Assembly: GCA_036940085.1 (NCBI GenBank)
Contig: JALLBK010001225.1
Span: 1-17,469, forward strand
DNA: 17,469 bases
Reading direction: 5' to 3'
Source of the DNA: Discostella pseudostelligera
Taxonomy: Eukaryota; Bacillariophyta; Thalassiosirophyceae; Thalassiosirales; Thalassiosiraceae
Both the position numbers and the translations under genes were made by a program. This document shows positions 1-6,907 of the stretch, piece by piece; position 1 is the first letter of the stretch, and every line of letters starts with the position of its first letter. The notes beneath the pieces are model-generated. The model was not told the DNA's origin and searched no databases. It saw only the letters and a list, made by a program, of their open reading frames with translations.

Positions 1-75
1 TAGGGTAATAGTAGAAGTAAGGAAGTTTCCTATGCCTATGATAACCAGAACCAGACCGCCGCCCATGCTGGCCAT
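1..75 (-). CDS. Possible 5' end of a gene running off the left edge
   Basis: Reading leftward from the ATG at 75-73, the frame stays open for 25 codons to the window edge. The predicted start is Met-Ala-Ser-Met-Gly-Gly-Gly followed by a hydrophobic run (LVLVIIGIGNF), which would suit a signal peptide or first membrane segment. The start context (GTCGCCATGG) is favourable. A TCTCCCGCCAAA element, related to sites upstream of other genes here, lies about 30 bases upstream on the same strand. A second in-frame ATG sits at 66-64. Twenty-five codons without a stop is weak evidence, and the product cannot be named. It could equally be random open sequence. Confidence 0.35.
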   Translation of the reverse strand, partial: MASMGGGLVLVIIGIGNFLTSTITL

Positions 76-403
76 GGCGACGTCGAGAGTGTCGTATTTT
101 GTTTTGGCGGGAGAATTCGCCGATACAAATTCGTAGGATTACGCAAAATTCAAATTCAACGAAGGAATAAATAGGAGGCCTCAATGGTGGAAATTTCTAT
201 AAAGGAATTAGTACTAAATACCGTTGCCAGTTGCCAAAGAACAGGTGCACCATCTCCATCTCCGCCGCAGCAGCGAGTGACAACAACATGACCATGACAG
301 CAACAATATCGCATCCTCCACTCTAGGACTAGGTAGATATGGTAGGAAGATTACGAGGCTTGATTGATATCTAGGAGTACTCATATTAGGAGCATCTACC
401 ATC
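76..403. promoter_or_regulatory. Putative divergent promoter, left-edge gene and membrane protein gene
   Basis: This gap lies between the possible leftward gene (start at 75) and the rightward gene at 404. It contains TTTTGGCGGGAGA around 102-114, an E2F-like GGCGGGA core, and a TATAAAG string at 198-204 about 200 bases upstream of the rightward start. Neither is proven to act. No coding sequence is convincing inside it; open frames overlapping 214-612 on the minus strand are shadows of the gene at 404. Confidence 0.35.
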
Positions 404-1618
404 ATGAATACACGTGCGCATATTATTATCGTATCGCTCTTGATCGCGTGGATCAACATCCCATACATCATCGTCGAGGCTACGCAACTCATCAAGCTCA
501 CCACCACATCGGCCAAATTCGACCTTGTCCTCGGATTGAACAATGGACGCGTCCTTTCCACATATGAGCAATTCAAGTTTGAATCAACTATGTCCAAGTT
601 GTTCCATAACAAGCTGTCTGGTTATTATGCCGCTAGCCGTGACATTGACTTCGCCAGAAGTCGAGTTGTATCGACGAGTGTGCATGTGGAACGTATGTTG
701 ACCACTAGCAAGGTGACGAATGAAACCGACGCAGTAGCAACAACAACGAAGCAAAATACGAATACAAGATCATCCTTATCATTCAAATCCATCGTCTCCG
801 TCACCTTCTCGGACGTGGGTATGTACAAGGCATTAAAAGTTGCACCCATCACCGGAGGACTCGAAACGAAGGTTGCACCCGATGTGGCATCTCACCTTAC
901 CGAAATCATTGCGTCCATCGATGTCTTGAATGTACTGACGGACGAACAACTGATTGCAAACAATGATAATTCCACGGAAATAGATGTATCATTTGCCAAA
1001 TTTGATGGTAAAGCGGATGAACGAGGCATGATCGCTACCGAAACAGAAATTCTCTCATCGGGAAAAAACAATGGTGGTTGGCCCATGTTCTGGGCCGGGA
1101 TGATGTTTGCTTTCTTAATTGTGAGTATTGTCACTGTTGCGGCATGGATATACAAGAAGGAATTCCCATTTGTCTTGTCGGGTACTGGAAAGAGTGGCAA
1201 TAACGAGGAGGAGGCCGGTGCGTGCAAGAGTGTACACTACAAACAGGGTGATGGTGATGAGGTAGCAACGACGGCCTCTGGAATCTTGGGTCTCAAGGGT
1301 ATGCATCCCCGTGCAACTTTCGAAGAGAATGATGAGAATTCTCATCCCAACAACGGAGGTGGATCGGCATACCGTAGGAAGAAGAGGCATGGCTCCTTCT
1401 CTCCATCGAGTCAGACAGAAGGCGACACCGAGGATGGTTCCGTTCGTGATGATACAGTGTGCTTTTCACCTCGTACACCATCAGGTGCAACAACATCGAC
1501 GAGACGTTTTCCACTTGGAATTACATCCATGAGGAGGCTGGATTCGATTCGTACGCCACAAAAATTGGAGAATGATCGTAGACCAATGTATGATCTCGAT
1601 AGGTTAACGAGATCGTAG
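404..1618 (+). CDS. Hypothetical single-pass membrane protein with signal peptide
   Basis: Single-exon frame of 404 residues, function not recognised. Residues 1-25 form a signal peptide (Lys/Arg-poor hydrophobic run IIIVSLLIAW, then Ala-Thr). Residues about 27-225 form an exported domain with predicted N-glycosylation sequons at N106 (NET) and N189 (NST). Its pattern of strands and helices (FESTMSKLF, then VHVERML, LSFKSIVSVTF and VASHLTEIIASI) loosely recalls a SEA-like fold, but this is a guess. One clear membrane segment spans about 227-250 (MFWAGMMFAFLIVSIVTVAAWIY) and is followed by Lys-Lys. The remaining 150 residues form a polar, Ser/Thr/Gly-rich cytoplasmic tail ending in an Arg-rich stretch with several Ser/Thr-Pro sites. 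The start is the first ATG after upstream stops. Such signal peptide/ectodomain/TM/basic tail proteins are common orphans in diatom genomes. I see no enzyme motif. Confidence 0.75.
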   Translation: MNTRAHIIIVSLLIAWINIPYIIVEATQLIKLTTTSAKFDLVLGLNNGRVLSTYEQFKFESTMSKLFHNKLSGYYAASRDIDFARSRVVSTSVHVERMLTTSKVTNETDAVATTTKQNTNTRSSLSFKSIVSVTFSDVGMYKALKVAPITGGLETKVAPDVASHLTEIIASIDVLNVLTDEQLIANNDNSTEIDVSFAKFDGKADERGMIATETEILSSGKNNGGWPMFWAGMMFAFLIVSIVTVAAWIYKKEFPFVLSGTGKSGNNEEEAGACKSVHYKQGDGDEVATTASGILGLKGMHPRATFEENDENSHPNNGGGSAYRRKKRHGSFSPSSQTEGDTEDGSVRDDTVCFSPRTPSGATTSTRRFPLGITSMRRLDSIRTPQKLENDRRPMYDLDRLTRS

Positions 1619-2057
1619 GGAGAGATGGTGGATTGTGGCGCTGGACATTGGATGTGATGTTTTGTAGATTTTCGATTGCGAGAGAAGCGTTGAGTAGATA
1701 TGTTTGTTTCAGAAAGGAAATATTTGTAATGTTTGATTGATTATGTCGCCGATTTATTGAGATGCAAGATGATCTATGGATTCATCTTCGTACCATTTCA
1801 TTCTCTATCCCTACTACGATGATGATAAATATTGGTTACTATTGAGTTGGTGCTGCTGAACTCTTCATAATAGATGATGGCATCTCTCTATTATCTATGG
1901 TAAAGTATCGTCCTGCTTCTCTCTCGTCTTCGTCGTCCGCACCGATGATGATGATGTGTTCATGTTGTGGAATTTTTGGCGCGCATTTCCCGCCATATTA
2001 TTAGAAGAGTCAAAATCATCACCTCACATTCACACATTCATTTCATTGGCAATTGCA
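1619..2057. promoter_or_regulatory. 3' region of membrane protein gene and RNase H2A promoter
   Basis: The first part is AT-rich 3' untranslated sequence of the upstream gene. Near the RNase H2A end there is a short GAT tandem run (about 1943-1956), then TTTTTGGCGCGC at 1973-1984 and ATTTCCCGCC at 1985-1994. Both match the E2F/DP consensus (TTTSSCGC type). An ATTGG (inverted CCAAT) lies at about 2044-2048. The frame stays open through this stretch from an ATG at 1956, but the density of regulatory-looking sites argues that it is promoter or leader. Confidence 0.4.
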
Positions 2058-3460
2058 ATGACAATGGTGCAGTCCATGGCAATGGCAGAGGATCTCTTAG
2101 ACCTAACCGAGGCTACGGCTCAGCCGTCCTTTGACAATTCCGTCATACATTCTTTCGACTACAGGTCGTCCGCGCCTCAGCCTGATCGAGTCACTACAAA
2201 TACGATACTCGACACACTCCTGCACAATTCCTGCCGGCCAGAGCCATGCGATACTTTTGGCTCCGGACCGCTCTTCCTCTCCGACATCCCCGCCGCCATT
2301 AACAACAACAACAACAACAATCGCGGTGTCATCATGGGTATTGATGAGGCAGGACGCGGTCCCGTACTTGGACCGATGGCATATGCCGCTGCATTTTGGG
2401 ACCCCGACAGCGCAGGCGACAGTATTCCATCTGGTTTCAACGATTCCAAACAATTGACACCCGAAAAACGCGCTTCTCTCTTTAACGAAATTCGATCATC
2501 AAAGTCCATTGGATTTGTATTGCGCATATTGCATGCCTCGGAGATTAGTAGGAGTATGCTGCGCAAAGTGCCGTACAATCTGAATGCCATGTCGCATGAT
2601 GCTGCGATGGAGATGATTTGGGCAGTGTTGAATGCTGGTGTGAAGATTGATACATGGTATGTCCATGTGGTGTGCTGACTCACGCGTGGAAGTCTGTTTT
2701 GTATCCAATGCCTTGTGGCGTATCTACCTGTTCTGAATATAAACGTGCACTCACTGCCATCATACTCTCAGCTACATTGACACCGTAGGCATCGCCGACA
2801 GTTACAGAAGCAAGCTCGAACGTGTATTTGAAGGGAAAGGCATTACGTTCATTGTAGAAAAGAAGGCAGATGCCAAATATGCTCCTTGTTCAGCAGCATC
2901 CGTGGGTAAGTCGTTATGAGGTGATGTTTGGTGCTGCTGTTGGTTACTTCATGGTTGTTGCGTTCCTAATCAAGCTTCTTCGTTACAACTTCTTTTATGC
3001 AGTGGCGAAAGAATCTCGCGATACAATCATAGCCAACTGGAAATGGACGGAGGCACCCAATTACGAACCGAAAAATGGCAATGATTTCGGATCAGGTTAT
3101 CCTTCAGATCCAAAATGCAAGGTGTGGCTTGATAGCAATTGCAATGTCGACGTGCCGTTTGGCTTTCCTGACTTTGTTCGATTTAGTTGGGCACCCGTCA
3201 AGAATGCATTGAAAGAGGGAAGTGACAAATGTGGTCATATTGTACGATGGGAGGCAGATGAGGATGAGGAGACGGAGGAGAGTGGAGGGGGTACACAGTC
3301 GAAATTAGACTCGTTTGTGGTGTCGAGGAAGGTAGAACGAGGTGGCGGGGATAGGTGCACTCGAAACCTGGATGAATTAAGGCGGAAGAAAGCTAGGCTT
3401 GGAATATATAATGAACTGGGGTTGACCAAAGTGATAAAATTTGTGGAGACGGTTAATTAG
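2058..3460 (+). CDS. RNASEH2A: Ribonuclease H2 subunit A (RNase HII family), 3 exons
   Basis: Catalytic subunit of nuclear RNase H2, which cleaves RNA in RNA:DNA hybrids and at single ribonucleotides in DNA. Exons are 2058-2656, 2772-2905 and 3003-3460; the introns (115 and 97 bases) have GTATGT...CAG and GTAAGT...CAG borders. Splicing restores TG|C (Cys) and G|TG (Val). All four catalytic acids are visible: Asp and Glu in GIDEAGRGP, Asp in YIDTVG, and Asp in KKADAKY. Other family blocks are NDSKQLTPEKR, PYNLNAMSHDAA, SAASVVAKESRD and GSGYPSDPK...FGFPDFVRFSW. From 2058 the protein has 396 residues, longer than animal subunits because of an N-terminal extension with a seven-Asn run and an acidic/basic C-terminal tail. 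The tail carries QSKLDSFV (3296-3319), close to a PCNA-binding motif. An ATG at 1956 would add 34 residues, but E2F-like sites lie in that stretch, so I prefer 2058; 2082 is also possible. Confidence 0.93.
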
Positions 3461-3696
3461 CACAAACTATTTTCGCAGCGGGATGATTATTTTGGGGCGA
3501 AGGTCTTCCATCAATCGTCAACAGCATCGGAACAAGGATCCATCCTTAACATATCGGATTCGCTTTTGCACAATGGCTTATTCTCTGTGTAGAATCCCGT
3601 AGAAATATAATCTCCTCAACTTACTCATTGGAGCGATAGTTGCATACCCATCCATCGCGATGCACCCGTCATCATCATTATTGTTATCATGCACTA

Positions 3697-4190
3697 CTAC
3701 ATATCATCCACATTCTTCCCCTCTACTTCAAAATCATCATCCATCTTCATAGCCTTTCTCCAAATATCCATCATCATCTCTTGCACTAAAAATTCTTTAC
3801 TATCGAACACGGTATCCGATCCATCGACAAATATGAATTTTACAGTAGGTGCATCGGGTTTGGCATGCACAATTGCATTCACCTTCATTTTTGGATTGGC
3901 TCCTAAAAGACGTTGGGATTGGATTTGACGAAGGAGTTCTCTTGCCGATCGGGTGCGCATGTCGAATGCTGCCATTTGTTGGAATGGAAGAGAGGGAGGG
4001 AGAGACAAGAAATATCCCAGTATTAGTGAAACGGTGGGTGATGGCGTAACTCATTATTTAAAGAGAGACATAGCCTCGAGGAATTTGCAAAATGATGTAT
4101 GGGGCGAAACTCACGGTTAAATGCAATATCCACCGTCCGGATAAATTTTACAAGATGTGTTGACATCTCCTTCGTAATTTTCAGCGGCAT
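3697..4190 (-). CDS. MRPL53: Mitochondrial large-subunit ribosomal protein mL53, 2 exons
   Basis: Small gene of 115 residues on the minus strand. Exon 1 is 4190-4115, starting at an ATG with ACAACC context. The intron is 4114-3969 (GTGAGT...GCAG, 146 bases) and exon 2 is 3968-3697. Joining AAC C|CA TTC GAC gives NPFD, followed by MRTRSARELL, which matches the mL53 pattern of an N-terminal strand, N-P-F-D/R-T-R-SARE helix, then ANPKMKVNAIVHAK, PTVKFIFVDGSDTVFDSKE and a C-terminal helix. The length is close to that of animal mL53 (about 110 residues). The protein would be nuclear-encoded and imported into the mitochondrial ribosome; no long presequence is seen, although the N-terminus (MPLKITKEMSTHLVKF) is basic and could be amphipathic. 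It converges with RNase H2A (236 bases apart) and diverges from ALG12. The family call rests on remembered motif pattern, not a search. Confidence 0.8.
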
Positions 4191-4468
4191 GGTTGTGGCG
4201 CGTCGTCGACAACAACAAAAATCCCTCCGGCTCGACTATTGGATAGAGGGAAAGTTTGTCCAATGTTGATGGGTAAGGTGTATTGACTACCTACGCTAGA
4301 AAAGGAAGGCCCGGATGTGGACCACAGTCAGAAGGCGGACGGCGTTGATTTAGGTTGAATTGTTTGCTCGACGATGGTGGATGGTGGACTTTGTTGGAGG
4401 AGGATGGACGACGGGCGGGCGGATGGAGCGAAGGCACGCGACGCAACCATCTTCTGCAACCATGGCGA

Positions 4469-4488
4469 TGGCGAAAATGGCGGGAAGA
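4469..4488 (+). repeat. Left arm of 20-bp inverted repeat with GGCGGGAAGA core
   Basis: These 20 bases (TGGCGAAAATGGCGGGAAGA) are the exact reverse complement of 4611-4630. The arm contains the E2F-like GGCGGGAA and a second GGCGAAAA, also E2F-like. The arms are separated by 122 bases. Placement in a divergent promoter suggests paired transcription-factor sites facing the two genes; a short foldback element is the alternative. Confidence 0.7.
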
Positions 4489-4610
4489 AAAGAATCCATG
4501 TTGAGTATCTTTTCAATTTCAAAATCAATATCAAAACTTTTAAGTGTCTTTTTTTATTCAGATTTAAATTTAAATTCTCCTAAGTATCTTTCTGAATCTT
4601 CGCCAAAATC

Positions 4611-4630
4611 TCTTCCCGCCATTTTCGCCA
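4611..4630 (-). repeat. Right arm of 20-bp inverted repeat with TTCCCGCC core
   Basis: Exact reverse complement of 4469-4488. It begins with TCTTCCCGCC, the decamer found four times in this window, and lies about 71 bases upstream of the ALG12 ATG. Confidence 0.7.
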
Positions 4631-4701
4631 CACCCTTCCGCCCGCTCCCGCCCCCGCCCGCTCCAACACCCAAAACCCAAACCCAACCACCAACACCAAC
4701 C

Positions 4702-6744
4702 ATGAACGCCGCCGCCGCCACCGCCGCCACCGCGACAGCCGGTCGGCACCTCCGCCGGCTATGCGAATTAATCCTCCTCCTGACATCATTACTATCACTC
4801 TGCACATGTCCTCATTCGAAGGTGGAGGAATCTTTCAACCTCCAAGCGTCGCATGATTTATTCTATTACGGGTTGGGGCCTGCCTGGAAATCATCGTGGC
4901 ATCGTGATCAAGATGTTGGTGGTGGCGGCGGCGGCGATCATGACGTACTACGCTCCTCGTGTGAGGGTGTCATTGGCGGTAGGAGAAATTCCGAGTCATC
5001 TCCATCAAAATTAGGTGGCGATCTTCCTTATGATCATTTGCAATTTCCTGGAGGTGGGTGTGTCAATTTGTGTTTGTAATAATATCGTCGTGCCGGATGC
5101 TGATGTTCTAATTCATTCATCCTTTGCGGAATTCATGCATAAAACATTGCAGTGGTGCCTCGTACCTTCCTGGGGGCATTTATTCTATCCTCCATCGCAA
5201 AGATTATATCATTCATCATTCCAAAGCAGATATTCGATTTGGCAGAACATCCGATGATTGTTCAATTTCTAATACGGTTGGAGTTACTGCTGCTTTCGTG
5301 GATGGCCCATGTTCGATTGTCTAGATCATTAGAAAGATATTTTCAACGACGTATGAATGGAGGGCAGTCAATATCATCATCATCAACAACTCTACTAATG
5401 CAACCGCCACCAATGATATCCAGCTACTACCTCTTGATAACTGCATCTCAATTTCACCTACCATTTTATTCGAGTCGTCTCCTTCTCAATACCTTTGCAC
5501 TCATACTTGCCACCCATGCCTACGCGGATTGGTTCAACGACAGACCCCATCGTACTGCGGCATTTTTAGTGATTTCTACAGTTGTGTTTCGATGTGATAC
5601 TTTACTACTGTTATTCACGGTTGGCTTGGTGATGCTCGTCCGACGTCAGTTAACGATTGTGGAAGCAATTCGAACTGGAATTCTATCTGGATTACTCGGT
5701 TTGTTACTGACAATTCCGCTCGACTCTCTATTGTGGAGAAGACCAATATGGCCAGAGTTCGAGGTATTGTGGTTCAATACTGTTGATAACAGATCAAGTG
5801 AATGGGGAACGATGCCGTATCATTGGTACCTCACTTCGGCATTGCCACGGGGGATGTTATTAACGGCACTACTTGTCCCGCTGGCATTTGTGAGAGCGCC
5901 AGAGTTCATTATCGCATGGGCAAGAATGCACGTCAAAAAGAATAAAACGCGAAGCCGGGAGGATGGACTGCAATTCAGTACAATTTTCGACCTGTGTCTG
6001 CTGCCCCTTTTTGCAGCCGTCGTTGTATTCTTGTTGATGTACTCTTTCCTCCCACACAAAGAGATACGATTCATATTTCCAGCAATTCCAGTATTCAACA
6101 TTTGTGCTGCATATGGAATGAGCAGACTGCATCGATTGGCTTTTCCGCGTTTCGTTGAAGAGAAAGATAAGATCCCTTCTGGGAATTGCACACCATTGGT
6201 AGCTCGAGGGATGTATCTCTGTGGAGTTGCAGCGGTTGCATGTACAGCGTTGGGAAGTCTAGTCTTCATTAGACTATCGAAAGAGAACTATCCTGGCGGA
6301 GTTGCTTTGTCACGCTTGAGACAATATTTGGATGCATCTATTCCACTCTCGTCTTCATTGCCTCGGTCGCAATCAGTGCCGACATCGTCATTGACTACAA
6401 CATCACAACGACAATCCACTAAATGGGAGAGTGTTCGTGTTCATATCGATGTTGCCGCGGCTATGACTGGAGTGTCGCTATTTGGTCAGAGACATGCCTC
6501 GCATCGATGGGACGGAAGTGGGGAAGTAAAAGAAGGTCCATTCCGAATAGAAAAGTCAGGATACGAAGACGGAAACAGTTTTTGGGACTCCTCCGTGGTA
6601 TTCACGCATCTGTTGACTGAATATCAACACGTTAATGGATATAATGTTATTGATACAATTGTAGGGCATCCACGGCTCGACCTGCACAACGTTCGAATTG
6701 ATACAAAAGAAGCTATTTACATCATGGAGAGGGACAGCTGGTAG
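4702..6744 (+). CDS. ALG12: ALG12, Dol-P-Man:Man7GlcNAc2-PP-dolichol alpha-1,6-mannosyltransferase, 2 exons
   Basis: Multi-pass ER enzyme of glycosyltransferase family 22 that adds the eighth mannose, in alpha-1,6 linkage, to the lipid-linked N-glycan precursor in the ER lumen. Exons are 4702-5053 and 5153-6744; the 99-base intron (GTGGGT...TGCAG) splits a Val codon and restores QFPGVVPRTFLG. The product has 647 residues. Seen motifs: CPHSKVEESFNLQASHD in the first lumenal loop (about 36-52), YDHLQFPGVVPRTF (110-123), QFHLPFYSSR, WFNTVDNRSSEWGT, the family motif LLPHKEIRF (HKEIRF at about 419-424), NYPGGVA, and VHIDVAAAMTGVS near the C-terminus, typical of ALG12 rather than ALG9 or PIG-B. About 50 residues (57-107) of low-complexity sequence with six Gly in a row are inserted between HDLFYYG and YDHLQFPG, where relatives are short. 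The start at 4702 precedes the first membrane segment directly. Confidence 0.93.
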
Positions 6745-6907
6745 AAGTTGATACAATTATGTGCTCAAAATTTGTAGCATCGAGCGCTCAGGAAGAACAT
6801 TAATTCTAGAAAAGTTCCGTTGGTCCACACTTGCATGTGTCCGAGTAATTACTTACAAAGTTAAGATAGTTTTTGTCGTGCCATGCAGCCGAATACTTTG
6901 ATCGAAA

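Larger units (their letters stand above)
4191..4701. promoter_or_regulatory. Divergent promoter between mL53 and ALG12
   Basis: This 511-base gap separates two divergent starts. It contains a perfect 20-base inverted repeat (4469-4488 and 4611-4630) with E2F-like cores, an AT-rich centre with the palindrome ATTTAAATTTAAAT (4562-4575), and a C-rich, G-poor leader (about 4635-4701) just before the ALG12 ATG. A plus-strand frame is open from 4360 into ALG12, but its composition (Ser/Pro/Arg-rich, low complexity) and the presence of the repeats suggest it is not coding. Confidence 0.5.

Noticed and set aside
1956..2057. Upstream ATG extending RNase H2A by 34 residues
   Set aside because: The segment contains two E2F-like sites and has no conserved family sequence; kept only as an alternative start.
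3689..3928. Plus-strand frame of 79 codons
   Set aside because: Antisense to exon 2 of the mL53 gene, whose protein has a recognisable pattern.
4360..4701. In-frame extension of ALG12 upstream of 4702
   Set aside because: Low-complexity product interrupted by the inverted repeat and a C-rich leader; the family N-terminus fits the ATG at 4702.
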